Source: Bacteroidota bacterium (lineage in GTDB: Bacteria; Bacteroidota; Bacteroidia; Chitinophagales; Saprospiraceae). Taken from it: a DNA stretch of 10,970 bases. Location of the stretch: assembly GCA_008501835.1 (NCBI GenBank), contig QQUB01000303.1, forward strand, positions 1 to 10,970. Direction: 5' to 3'. Numbering within the stretch: the first letter of the stretch is position 1; each line of letters starts with the position of its first letter. Shown one piece after another: positions 1-6,926 of the stretch. A model generated the notes under the pieces. That model was not told the origin of the DNA. It was given only the letters and a program-made list of their open reading frames with translations, and did not search any database. Both the position numbers and the translations under genes were made by a program.

Positions 1-1
1 C

Positions 2-334
2 TGGTTCAGTAAAACACTGGTAGCCGATAATTATTTTTATTATGCCAATTACCGCTATCCAGGTCAACCCTGGGAAAATATGGAAACATATATGAAGTAC
101 TCTCCTATCAGCCTGGTAGGCAATGTGGAAACGCCAACAATGGTTATGGTGGGAAGTAATGACCTGAGAACACCATTGTCAGAAGGCATTCAACTGTACC
201 ATGCCTTGAAGATCAGGAAAAAGGAAACTATGCTCGTGGAAATCCCGGGGGCATCGCATTTTATATCCAACAGACCTAGTCAGATGATCACCAAGGTGGA
301 TCATATCCTGGCCTGGTTTGCAAAATTTGAATAA
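2..334 (+). CDS. S9-family serine peptidase, C-terminal end only (5' truncated by window edge)
   Basis: The reading frame is open from base 2 to a TAA at 332-334, giving 110 residues that enter from outside the window; the Met codon at base 80 is internal. This is the last part of an alpha/beta-hydrolase peptidase domain of the prolyl oligopeptidase (S9) type. The segment TPTMVMVGSNDLRTPLSEG carries the expected catalytic Asp (in GSND) after a beta strand. The segment EIPGASHFISNRPSQ carries the expected catalytic His (in GASH), and a final amphipathic helix ends in AWFAKF. The nucleophile Ser would lie upstream, outside the window. S9 enzymes with this tail (acylaminoacyl peptidase or dipeptidyl peptidase-like) cleave short peptides and are often exported in Bacteroidota; the location cannot be judged here. 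A link to the hydroxyproline genes, as a supplier of Hyp-containing peptides, is conceivable but unproven. A large inverted repeat follows 10 bases after the stop. Confidence 0.85.
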   Translation, partial: WFSKTLVADNYFYYANYRYPGQPWENMETYMKYSPISLVGNVETPTMVMVGSNDLRTPLSEGIQLYHALKIRKKETMLVEIPGASHFISNRPSQMITKVDHILAWFAKFE

Positions 335-343
335 ATAAAATTA

Positions 344-438
344 TTTAACCGCAAGGTGCGCTAAGAATCGCTAAGAACGCAAGGACAAATTCAAGACTTT
401 GCGCCCCTTGCGTTTCTATTGCGTGCCTTGCGGTTAAA
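344..438. repeat. Long imperfect inverted repeat with decamer-like internal words, filling the leader of the AraC gene
   Basis: The outer arms TTTAACCGCAAGG (344-356) and CCTTGCGGTTAAA (426-438) are perfect 13-bp inverted repeats. They continue inward to 361/421 with two G-T pairs. An inner perfect 9-bp pair, AACGCAAGG (376-384) and CCTTGCGTT (406-414), encloses a 21-base loop. The left half contains near-tandem words GCTAAGAAT and GCTAAGAAC about 10 bases apart. The left part resembles 2719-2760. As RNA it would form a two-tier hairpin lying between the peptidase stop (334) and the regulator ATG (444). It could end the upstream transcript or mask translation initiation of the regulator. There is no T-run typical of an intrinsic terminator directly after it. 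It may equally be a dispersed repeat with no role here. Confidence 0.85.
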
Positions 439-443
439 AAACC

Positions 444-1319
444 ATGAAACCCTTACCATTCAAATTGCCGAAAACGGAGGCTTCATCTTTCCGGTTGCAG
501 GTGGATGAAGGAACTCACTTTTACGACAGGCTGCATTACCATCCTGAATGGCAACTGACGGCCATTGACCGGGGTAAGGGTATGTTGTTTCTGGGCAATA
601 GTTTTACGCGATTTGAGGAAGGTAGTGTTTTTCTTGTGGGATCAAATGTACCGCACTTGCTCAAGAATGATGGGGAGTATTTTGAACCGGAAAGTCCCGG
701 TGTTCGGGCCACTTCGATCTTTTTCCATAGACGTTCTTTCGGAGAAGGATTTTTTGATCTTCCGGAAATGAAGGAGATCAATACCTTGTTAAAGGATGCG
801 GAACGGGGTCTGTGGTTTTTAGGGGTAGACAGAAAAGTCCTTAAAACCCGAATTGAATCATGCCTAGAATTAAAAGGCATTGATCTGTTCCAGGAATTTT
901 TGTCCATTCTCAGTGTTTTATGTAAATCAGATAATTTTCAGTTTTTAAATGAAAAATCTTTCCAGGCAGTCAAAGCCGAAAAGGACGGGCAACGGCTGGA
1001 CAGGGTTTTTCAATATTCATTTCAACATTACAGCAGGAATATTGAATTATCTGAAGTGGCGGCCATAGCTAATTTCAGCGTTTCCCAATTCTGCAGATAT
1101 TTCAAACTGCACACCAGAAAAACCTACTTTGAATACCTTACTGAGTTGAGGATAGAAGCTGCATGTAAGTTACTCACCGACCCTAATCAAAGTATTGCAC
1201 AAATCTGCTATGCTGTAGGATTTAACAATCTCTCCCATTTCAACAGGAAATTTAAAAAATTGAAGGGCGTTACTCCTTCTCAGTTCAGGAAGGCTTTTTC
1301 GGAAGTGAGAACAGGGTAG
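444..1319 (+). CDS. AraC/XylS-family transcriptional regulator with N-terminal cupin domain
   Basis: This 291-residue cytoplasmic DNA-binding protein has two visible parts. Residues about 20-90 look like a cupin sensor: HYHPEWQL at 31-38 is the typical His-rich beta-strand motif, followed by GKGMLFLG and a VPHLL segment. Residues about 185-287 are a full AraC domain with two helix-turn-helix units. The first is around 200-222 (IELSEVAAIANFSVSQFCRYFK) and the second around 250-272, with the family signature IAQICYAVGFNNLSHFNRKFKKLKGVTPSQFR. The ATG at 444 is the first in frame and sits 5 bases after the inverted repeat; no Shine-Dalgarno sequence is seen. It faces the DadA-type gene convergently. 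Position beside a complete hydroxyproline pathway suggests it senses hydroxyproline or an intermediate and activates that cluster; this is inference. The ligand is not readable from the sequence. Confidence 0.93.
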   Translation: MKPLPFKLPKTEASSFRLQVDEGTHFYDRLHYHPEWQLTAIDRGKGMLFLGNSFTRFEEGSVFLVGSNVPHLLKNDGEYFEPESPGVRATSIFFHRRSFGEGFFDLPEMKEINTLLKDAERGLWFLGVDRKVLKTRIESCLELKGIDLFQEFLSILSVLCKSDNFQFLNEKSFQAVKAEKDGQRLDRVFQYSFQHYSRNIELSEVAAIANFSVSQFCRYFKLHTRKTYFEYLTELRIEAACKLLTDPNQSIAQICYAVGFNNLSHFNRKFKKLKGVTPSQFRKAFSEVRTG

Positions 1320-1321
1320 AG

Positions 1322-1363
1322 AATGTAAAATTCAAAGTGCAAAGTGATGAGTGATGAATGTAT
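1322..1363. repeat. Heptad-phased degenerate tandem repeat (copy 1)
   Basis: Starting 3 bases after the regulator stop, the sequence parses into six consecutive 7-base words without any gap. They begin AATGTAA (1322-1328), include AGTGCAA (1336-1342) and two identical AGTGATG words (1343-1356), and end AATGTAT. The reverse complement of 8371-8412 uses the same words AATGTAA, AGTGCAA and AGTGATG in the same order. No coding or clear hairpin structure is seen. It lies in the convergent gap between the regulator and the DadA-type gene. Confidence 0.75.
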
Positions 1364-1382
1364 TTAAACTCGATAAATCTAC

Positions 1383-1427
1383 TCCTTAAACCATTTGAAC
1401 TCTTTGAACCCCTTGAACAATTTAAAA
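1383..1427. repeat. Nonamer-phased degenerate tandem repeat
   Basis: Five consecutive 9-base words can be read with pattern NNNTTGAAC or close to it: TCCTTAAAC (1383-1391), CATTTGAAC (1392-1400), TCTTTGAAC (1401-1409), CCCTTGAAC (1410-1418) and a decayed AATTTAAAA (1419-1427). The last word overlaps the minus-strand stop codon of the DadA-type gene (1422-1424). Together with 1322-1363 it fills most of the convergent gap. No function is evident. Confidence 0.7.
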
Positions 1428-2666
1428 CCGATCCACTTTAAAAAGATCTATCTCCATACCCAGCGGTTGATCCTGCATAATTTGGGCAACCAGCTTCCCG
1501 GTTCCGGGGCCCATACTCATACCCATCATAGCGTGGCCGGTAGCTACTACGAGGTTTTTCAATTTCCTGGATTTTCCTATGTAAGGAAGGCCATCCGGTG
1601 TACAAGGTCGATAACCTTGCCAGACGGACTTCTGATCCAACGCAGGCAATGTTAGTTCCGGATAATACCTCGGCATGCTGTTCAAAATCCCTTCCAGTCT
1701 GTATTTATGGATTTTTTCGGAGAAATTGCTGATTTCTAGTGTTCCGCCAATTCGAAGATCACTACCCATTGGGGTAACTGCAACTTTGGCTTCTGTGAGA
1801 ATAGTCGGAATTGACGGACGATTTGTTGGCGAAGTATAAGTCATAGAGTAACCCTTGCCATCCTGCAGGAGTATTTTCACCCCTGCTTTTTTCAATAATT
1901 GGGCAGACCAGCTACCTCCCGCCAAAACCAAATGCTCCACCGGAACGGTTTGCCCGTTCGACAGCAATAGCTTTTCCACCTTTCCATTAGAAGTATTTAT
2001 ATCAACAACCGATTTACCTGTCTTGAATTTAACTCCCAGTCCATTGAGCTCCTTTACCAATTGCTGCATAAATGTATTGGGGTACAAATGGTCATCTTCA
2101 GGATAATAGACCCCTCCTAAAACATCCACCTTCACACCCGTTTCCAGTTGCTGCACTTCGGTTGGGGAAAGCAGCTGCGCTTCGAGGCCCATCTCATGCG
2201 CTTTTTCGGCAACTTCAATTTCTTCCCTGGCTGTTTTCTTGTCTTTATAAAGCATTAACAACCCCTTATTTTCAAGGTCAAAATCAAAAGCCGGATTCGT
2301 GGCAAATTCCCTGTACAAATCACGACTCCATTCATTGAGATGTTTCAAAGAAGGAATGGCACGGTCAACCATTTCAGGGGTGCAGGCTTTATAGAATTGC
2401 CAGATCCATTGTAGCAATTCCCGGTTTAATCTGGGTTTGACAAAAAAGGGGCTTCTTTTATCAAACATCCATCGAATACCCTTGGCAATTACTCCCGGGG
2501 TGGCTAATGGAACAAAATGGCTGGGAACGACCATACCAGCGTTACCGTGAGAAGTTCCATCCGACAGGTCCGTTTTATCAATAACGGTGATCTCATGACC
2601 TTCCTGAGCCAGGTACCAGGCGGAACATAAGCCGATTACTCCTCCTCCGATTATGTGAATTTTCAT
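1422..2666 (-). CDS. FAD-dependent D-amino-acid dehydrogenase (DadA family), probable cis-4-hydroxy-D-proline dehydrogenase
   Basis: The start chosen is the ATG at 2666, giving 414 residues that begin MKIHIIGGGVIGL. An ATG at 2699 would add only 11 residues before the dinucleotide-binding strand and is unlikely. Residues 5-12 carry the GxGxxG FAD-binding motif, with Asp30 (VIDK) at the end of strand 2. The middle part is the DAO/DadA substrate domain. The C-terminus has the family hallmarks GYRPCTPDGLPYIG and GHAMMGMSMGPGTGK. Length fits DadA-type enzymes (about 410-430). DadA proteins oxidise D-amino acids to imino acids and pass electrons to the respiratory chain. Beside a 4-hydroxyproline epimerase, the likely reaction is cis-4-hydroxy-D-proline to pyrroline-4-hydroxy-2-carboxylate; substrate is inferred from context only. 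It is separated from the epimerase gene by 275 bases, so it may be transcribed separately. Confidence 0.9.
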   Translation of the reverse strand: MKIHIIGGGVIGLCSAWYLAQEGHEITVIDKTDLSDGTSHGNAGMVVPSHFVPLATPGVIAKGIRWMFDKRSPFFVKPRLNRELLQWIWQFYKACTPEMVDRAIPSLKHLNEWSRDLYREFATNPAFDFDLENKGLLMLYKDKKTAREEIEVAEKAHEMGLEAQLLSPTEVQQLETGVKVDVLGGVYYPEDDHLYPNTFMQQLVKELNGLGVKFKTGKSVVDINTSNGKVEKLLLSNGQTVPVEHLVLAGGSWSAQLLKKAGVKILLQDGKGYSMTYTSPTNRPSIPTILTEAKVAVTPMGSDLRIGGTLEISNFSEKIHKYRLEGILNSMPRYYPELTLPALDQKSVWQGYRPCTPDGLPYIGKSRKLKNLVVATGHAMMGMSMGPGTGKLVAQIMQDQPLGMEIDLFKVDRF

Positions 2667-2718
2667 GCAAAAAAATATTATTTCCAGAATAAAACCCAAA
2701 TTGAAAACACCTATGTAT

Positions 2719-2760
2719 TTTAACCGCTAAGTGCGCAAAGAATTCGCAAAGTGCGCTAGG
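2719..2760. repeat. Partial copy of the 344-438 type intergenic repeat
   Basis: The segment starts TTTAACCGC (2719-2727), as does the 344 element, and continues with the words GTGCGCAAAG, AATTCGCAAAG and GTGCGCTAGG. My hand alignment to 344-384 matches about 34 of 42 positions, the differences being swaps among GCAAGG, GCTAAG and GCAAAG. No right arm (GCGGTTAAA) follows, so this copy is one-sided. It lies 53 bases upstream of the DadA-type start, in the 275-base gap before the epimerase gene. The rest of that gap (2761-2889) is AT-rich, and I see no further feature in it. Confidence 0.7.
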
Positions 2761-2908
2761 TATTTATCCAAAAATTAAAGATGATTTTTTGTCTGAAAAT
2801 TTTCTATTAGAATGTGAATCACGAATTATTTTCCTTTTATAAATAACCAAAGTTGTGCGCCTCACTATTGCCAAATAATAAAAACATGACAGAACCGCAG
2901 AACAGCAG

Positions 2909-2936
2909 AATATCCAATATCCAATGTCGAAGTTTT
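2909..2936. repeat. Heptad-phased repeat AATATCC next to the epimerase stop
   Basis: Two identical heptads AATATCC (2909-2922) are followed in register by AATGTCG (2923-2929) and AAGTTTT (2930-2936). The array stops 5 bases short of the epimerase stop codon (2942-2944, minus strand). Just before it, 2890-2908 contains looser CAGAA-type words. It lies in the gap between the epimerase and DadA-type genes and has no coding potential. Confidence 0.65.
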
Positions 2937-2941
2937 TGAAC

Positions 2942-3943
2942 TCATATCACCTGAAACCCCAACGCATACGGGTCATCCTCTTCATCGATGATGATCTGGT
3001 TGTAACCGGTAATTTTGGCCCATCCTTCAATGCTTGGGATTATAGCGTCAAACTCACCACATTTTTCCGTGCCCTCTACCCTACCGATGAATTGGCTTCC
3101 GATGAAACTTTCGTGAACAAAAGTGTCTCCTTCTCCAAGCTTCCCTTTGGCGAACCACTGTGCCATACGGGCAGAGGTTCCTGTTCCGCAGGGAGACCTG
3201 TCGATGGCTTTATCCCCGTAAAAAACAGCATTTCGGGCATCTGCTTTGTCGCTTAATGTGTCACCAGTCCAGAGCATATGACTCAACCCTTTGATATTGG
3301 TATCAAGGGGATGTTCAAATTCATACAATTCATTCAACCGTCGGCGAACGACCGGGCTCCAGCGAATGAGATCCCCGGCAGTATAATCCTGTATGCCAGA
3401 GAAATTCTCCTGGGGATCAACGATGGCGTAAAAGTTCCCGCCATAGGCCACATCTACGGTGAGCATACCAAGGTCAGGACATTCCACTTCCAAGCCGGCT
3501 TTATACAGGAAAGATGGTACATTGGTCAGTTTGACCGAAGCAACTTTCCCCTTTTCTTCTTTGTAGGAAACCTTTACCAGGCCTGCAGGAGTCTCCATCA
3601 ACACTTTGCCGGGAGTTTTAGGTTGAATTAAACCTTCTTCAATGGCAATAGTAATAGTCCCGATAGTTCCATGTCCACACATGGGCAGGCATCCGCTGGT
3701 CTCAATGAAAAGAACGCCCACATCATTTTGAGGATCAGCGGGAGGATACAAAATACTTCCCGACATCATATCGTGTCCTCTGGGTTCGAACATCAACCCT
3801 TTCCGAATCCAATCGTACTGATCCAGGAAATGCAGACGGCGCTCCATCATGCTGTTGCCGTGGAGTTGCGGACCTCCCCCTGCCACCAAACGAACCGGGT
3901 TGCCGCAGGTGTGGGCATCAATACAAAAGAAGGTTTTCTTCAT
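2942..3943 (-). CDS. lhpA: 4-hydroxyproline epimerase (proline racemase family)
   Basis: This 333-residue protein belongs to the proline racemase superfamily. It interconverts trans-4-hydroxy-L-proline and cis-4-hydroxy-D-proline, the entry step of hydroxyproline catabolism, without cofactor, using two Cys residues as acid and base. Both are present: Cys89 in MCGHGTIG and Cys252 in DRSPCGTGTSA. This argues against a trans-3-hydroxyproline dehydratase, where the second Cys is Thr. Other family marks are DAHTCGNPVRLV near the N-terminus (9-20), GGNFYAIVD (168-176) and the C-terminal FIGSQFIGRV. Length is normal for the family. The ATG (3943-3941) overlaps the TGA stop of the upstream aldehyde dehydrogenase gene (TGATG, one shared base), implying translational coupling. 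Distinction from proline racemase rests mainly on the neighbouring genes. The symbol follows Pseudomonas usage. Confidence 0.94.
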   Translation of the reverse strand: MKKTFFCIDAHTCGNPVRLVAGGGPQLHGNSMMERRLHFLDQYDWIRKGLMFEPRGHDMMSGSILYPPADPQNDVGVLFIETSGCLPMCGHGTIGTITIAIEEGLIQPKTPGKVLMETPAGLVKVSYKEEKGKVASVKLTNVPSFLYKAGLEVECPDLGMLTVDVAYGGNFYAIVDPQENFSGIQDYTAGDLIRWSPVVRRRLNELYEFEHPLDTNIKGLSHMLWTGDTLSDKADARNAVFYGDKAIDRSPCGTGTSARMAQWFAKGKLGEGDTFVHESFIGSQFIGRVEGTEKCGEFDAIIPSIEGWAKITGYNQIIIDEEDDPYALGFQVI

Positions 3944-5514
3944 CAGCGCACCCAGTTTCCGTCAACTAATCTCAAAATATTCATTGGATTATCCGCCTGA
4001 AGAGCTGCAGGTAGCATTGCATCCGGGCAATCCTGGAAAGCCACCGGACGAGCAAAACGCTTGATAGCTCCCGTACCTACTGAGGTAAACCGGCCATCGG
4101 TTGATGCTGGGAATGGACCTCCGTGCTGCATTGCATGGCAAACTTCCACACCCGTAGGTACGCCATTAAATATTACACGCCCTGCTTTGGTTTGTAGTGT
4201 ATCGAATAAGTCGGCATATCCAGCCAACTCCTCCTGGGTTCCCATGATCGAAGCCGTCAATTGCCCGTGTAAATGATCAGCTACAGCATAAAAATGTTCT
4301 TCATCCTCACATTGGACTACCAAGCTGAACGGTCCAAAAACCTCCTGCTGCATATTTGGATTCATAAGGAACTCCGCTGCACTTGCAGAAGCTACGGCAG
4401 GATATGCCTCCCAATTTTCTCCATCATTTGACTGATCAGCCACCGTCGTAACTCCAGCAGTCTGAAGTGATTCCTTTTTCAAACGCTCATAATTCTGGTA
4501 GATTCCCTGGTTGAGCATATTTTGAACAGCCAGCTTTTCAAAGGCACTTCCGAGATTTTCCATAAAAGCCTCCGTATTTTCATCCTGCCTGATGACTACA
4601 AGGCCTGGGTTTGTACAAAACTGACCCGCCCCCAGATTAACAGAACCGGCGATCTGATTTGCAAGGGCTTCTGATTGCGTTTTAATTATTCCGGGCAACA
4701 CAAAAATCGGGTTCACACTTCCCATTTCCGCAAAAACGGGAATCGGTTCCGTCCTGTCAGCAGCCAGTTTATGCAGTGCCATCCCCCCATTGTAAGAGCC
4801 CGTAAAGGCAACAGATTTCACTTGAGGATGCTGTACCAGTGCAGTACCTACCTGATAACCTATGGCATTCAGGGAGGAGAAAACACCATCCGGCATCTTA
4901 GTCTTGCGAGCTGCATTGAGAATGGCTTCTGCAATGAGGCCGTTGGTACCGGGATGGGATTCGTGTGCCTTAACGATCACAGGACAACCTGAGGCAAGGG
5001 CTGAGGCGGTATCTCCACCTGCAGTGGAAAACGCCAGTGGGAAGTTACTCGCTGTAAAAACCACGACTGGTCCAACGGCTTGTAACATATTTCGGATATC
5101 TGCTTTTGGAATGGGCTGGCGATCTGGCTGGGCAGTATCGATAATCGCATTTACCCAGCTCCCTTCCTCAACGAGGTCTGCAAACATTCTCAATTGATTG
5201 CAAGTACGCCCTCTTTCTCCTTTTACTCTGCCTTCCGGCAAACCACTTTCTTCCATCACCCGGTTAACCAGGGTATCCCCCAATCCTTCAATCTCCTCTG
5301 CAATGGTTCTCAAAAAAGTCGCCTTCTGAGCTCCGGATGTATTGCGATAAACCTTCCAGGCTTCATGAGCTTTATTAACGGCCAGATTTACCTCTTCCAT
5401 AGTCGCAGCCACAAATGCTCCGGGCAGGGTTTCCTGAGTTACCGGGTTTACAGCACTATAAGTGTTTTCCCCCTGGGCACTTCTTTCAAATCCAATGAAA
5501 TTTTCTGTGATCAT
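3943..5514 (-). CDS. Aldehyde dehydrogenase, probable alpha-ketoglutarate semialdehyde (2,5-dioxovalerate) dehydrogenase
   Basis: This 523-residue NAD(P)+-dependent aldehyde dehydrogenase is complete. The catalytic set is visible: Asn157 in FTASNFPLAFS, Lys182 in VIVKAHESHP, Glu263 in FAEMGSVNP and nucleophile Cys300 in GAGQFCTNPG. The AEMGS version of the Glu motif, the HESHPGTN segment and the length just over 500 are typical of the alpha-ketoglutarate semialdehyde dehydrogenase branch rather than of betaine-aldehyde or succinate-semialdehyde types. The C-terminal half ends with an FNGVPTGVEV and HGGPFPAST segment, also usual in this branch. In the hydroxyproline pathway it makes alpha-ketoglutarate, the final step. 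The ATG at 5514 lies 4 bases after the acetyltransferase stop, and the TGA shares one base with the epimerase ATG, so these genes are very probably co-transcribed. The same enzyme could serve sugar-acid pathways, but nothing nearby suggests that. Confidence 0.92.
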   Translation of the reverse strand: MITENFIGFERSAQGENTYSAVNPVTQETLPGAFVAATMEEVNLAVNKAHEAWKVYRNTSGAQKATFLRTIAEEIEGLGDTLVNRVMEESGLPEGRVKGERGRTCNQLRMFADLVEEGSWVNAIIDTAQPDRQPIPKADIRNMLQAVGPVVVFTASNFPLAFSTAGGDTASALASGCPVIVKAHESHPGTNGLIAEAILNAARKTKMPDGVFSSLNAIGYQVGTALVQHPQVKSVAFTGSYNGGMALHKLAADRTEPIPVFAEMGSVNPIFVLPGIIKTQSEALANQIAGSVNLGAGQFCTNPGLVVIRQDENTEAFMENLGSAFEKLAVQNMLNQGIYQNYERLKKESLQTAGVTTVADQSNDGENWEAYPAVASASAAEFLMNPNMQQEVFGPFSLVVQCEDEEHFYAVADHLHGQLTASIMGTQEELAGYADLFDTLQTKAGRVIFNGVPTGVEVCHAMQHGGPFPASTDGRFTSVGTGAIKRFARPVAFQDCPDAMLPAALQADNPMNILRLVDGNWVR

Positions 5515-5518
5515 TATA

Positions 5519-5950
5519 TTATTTGTTTTTTTCGTATCTCAATCTAAGTAATTTAAAACCTGTCTCTTCGTGAATATGGTTGCCTATTTCACTAAATCCA
5601 TACTTCTCGTAGAAAGCTCTGCCTATACTGTTGTTTTGAAAAACTTCTACCTCGAGAGTCTCATTTTTTTCAGCCACAAAATCCATCAACTGTTTGCCAA
5701 TTCCCTGACCATGAAAGTCTGGTTTGGCAAAAATGGCCCCCACTTCATTTTCGATCATTGCTATAAAAGCCACCACCTCATTGTCTGATTCAAAAACCCA
5801 GGTATCCGTATTTGGTAAATACACATTCCGGATATTGTGTTTTTCCTGTTCAATGAACCTTGAATCCAGGAAAGGATGAGCCAACATGGAGGCCTGATAC
5901 CAGGTATCAATGATGCCATCTACATCCTTTACTTCATATTTTCGAATCAT
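5519..5950 (-). CDS. GNAT-family N-acetyltransferase (YjaB-like) inside the hydroxyproline cluster
   Basis: The product is 143 residues, a single GNAT fold. The acetyl-CoA pyrophosphate-binding motif is FHGQGIGKQLMDF (79-91), preceded by the strand GAIFAKPD. The FYEKYGF segment at 113-119 carries the usual general-acid Tyr, and the C-terminus ends in a strand (KLLRLRY). The N-terminal WYQASMLAHPFLDSRFI segment resembles E. coli YjaB-type proteins. It is packed tightly: 18 bases after the deaminase stop and 4 bases before the dehydrogenase ATG. It is therefore probably co-transcribed with the pathway, although no acetylation step is known in hydroxyproline catabolism. It could detoxify an amine or act on a related amino acid, or be a chance insertion; the substrate is unknown. 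Confidence 0.88.
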   Translation of the reverse strand: MIRKYEVKDVDGIIDTWYQASMLAHPFLDSRFIEQEKHNIRNVYLPNTDTWVFESDNEVVAFIAMIENEVGAIFAKPDFHGQGIGKQLMDFVAEKNETLEVEVFQNNSIGRAFYEKYGFSEIGNHIHEETGFKLLRLRYEKNK

Positions 5951-5968
5951 AAATCAGGCAGTTACTTT

Positions 5969-6883
5969 TTAAAGATTCAGGTAATCCGGGAGTACAGGTC
6001 TATTAGCCAAACCTTCATCTAAGATATCAAGCACTCTTTGCCTTTCTGTTCCGGATAACATTTTTCTCGGTTGACGAACATATTCCGTACCGATTCCTGT
6101 TTTTACTTCCGCTAATTTAATGTTTTGAACCAATTGCGGGCTAATGTCCAGTTCTAAAATCGGAAGGAACCAGCGATGGATGGCCAGAGCTTCTTCGATA
6201 CGCCCGGCTTTTACGAGGCGGTAAATGGCTACAGTTTCCGCAGGGAAAGCATCTACCAATCCTGCAACCCAGCCATCTGCGCCCATGACTAATTCCTCAA
6301 TGGCGATAGTATCCACGCCGCAAAGGATTTTGATGCTGTCACCAAAAGCGTTTCTAAGGCGGGTAACATTTGAAATATCGCGTGTACTTTCTTTAATGGC
6401 CTGGATGTTGTCGAGTTTAAGCAATTCTTCCAACATAGGAATCTTGATCTCGATCTTGTAATCCACCGGATTGTTGTACAACAAAATAGGCAGATCAGTA
6501 CTTTTAGCAATGGTCTTAAAAAACTCTGTTGTTTCCTCGTCCGTTGATTTGTACATCATCGGAGGCAGGACCATCAAACCATCAGCTCCGGCATCCTGTG
6601 CCTTTTGTGCCAGACTGATCGCAGAACGAGTTGATCCCTCTGCAACATTTACGATCACAGGAATTTTATCCCCAATGTGATTTTTTGTCGCCTGAAGAAG
6701 TTCAATTCTTTCCGAATGTGTCAAAGTAGAAGACTCTCCCAGGGAGCCGCCGATGATCATTCCGTCAATACCGGCCTGGATCTGAAAATCCGTATTTTTC
6801 AAAAAAGCATCTATATCCAGTTCTTCCGACTGGGTGAATTTCGTAGTTACTGCTGGGTAAACCCCAATCCATGGTACTTGCAT
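5969..6883 (-). CDS. Dihydrodipicolinate synthase/N-acetylneuraminate lyase family protein, probable pyrroline-4-hydroxy-2-carboxylate deaminase
   Basis: This 304-residue (beta/alpha)8 class I aldolase-family protein has the key residues present: Schiff-base Lys164 in AIKEST, Tyr136 in LLYNNP and the carboxylate-binding loop GGSLGESSTL at 45-54. The LPPMMYKSTDEE segment (106-117) is also typical. Length fits the family. In the hydroxyproline pathway a member of this family deaminates and dehydrates pyrroline-4-hydroxy-2-carboxylate to alpha-ketoglutarate semialdehyde, and that role is assigned here from the neighbours. The sequence alone cannot exclude another keto-acid lyase or true dihydrodipicolinate synthase, but a biosynthetic DapA would not usually sit in this cluster. 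It is the first gene of the minus-strand group. The ATG at 6883 is preceded by AT-rich sequence and then a heptad repeat (6892-6926). No clear promoter was found. Confidence 0.88.
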   Translation of the reverse strand: MQVPWIGVYPAVTTKFTQSEELDIDAFLKNTDFQIQAGIDGMIIGGSLGESSTLTHSERIELLQATKNHIGDKIPVIVNVAEGSTRSAISLAQKAQDAGADGLMVLPPMMYKSTDEETTEFFKTIAKSTDLPILLYNNPVDYKIEIKIPMLEELLKLDNIQAIKESTRDISNVTRLRNAFGDSIKILCGVDTIAIEELVMGADGWVAGLVDAFPAETVAIYRLVKAGRIEEALAIHRWFLPILELDISPQLVQNIKLAEVKTGIGTEYVRQPRKMLSGTERQRVLDILDEGLANRPVLPDYLNL

Positions 6884-6891
6884 GATTATTA

Positions 6892-6926
6892 AAGTTGCTG
6901 GTTACAAGTTGCTGGTTACTGGATTC
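6892..6926. repeat. Heptad-phased repeat: exact 14-bp direct duplication plus a fifth word
   Basis: AAGTTGC TGGTTAC occurs twice back to back (6892-6905 and 6906-6919) and is followed in phase by TGGATTC (6920-6926). Read on the minus strand it ends 8 bases before the ATG of the deaminase gene, so it would lie in that gene's leader. The word TGGTTAC also occurs in the array at 9371-9391, again directly upstream of a minus-strand start codon. Confidence 0.75.

Noticed and set aside
344..438. CRISPR array or tRNA-like structure
   Set aside because: No equal-length spacers or regularly repeated units are present, and no acceptor or anticodon features; it is an inverted repeat made of short words.
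2667..2699. Upstream ATG at 2699 for the DadA-type gene
   Set aside because: It adds 11 hydrophobic residues before the first strand of the FAD-binding fold, whereas the ATG at 2666 gives the usual MKIHIIGGG start.
2848..2875. Possible minus-strand promoter for the DadA-type gene (CAACTTTG with an upstream TTTG)
   Set aside because: The -7 box has a mismatch in its first base and the spacing of 16 is short; it lies about 180 bases from the start codon.
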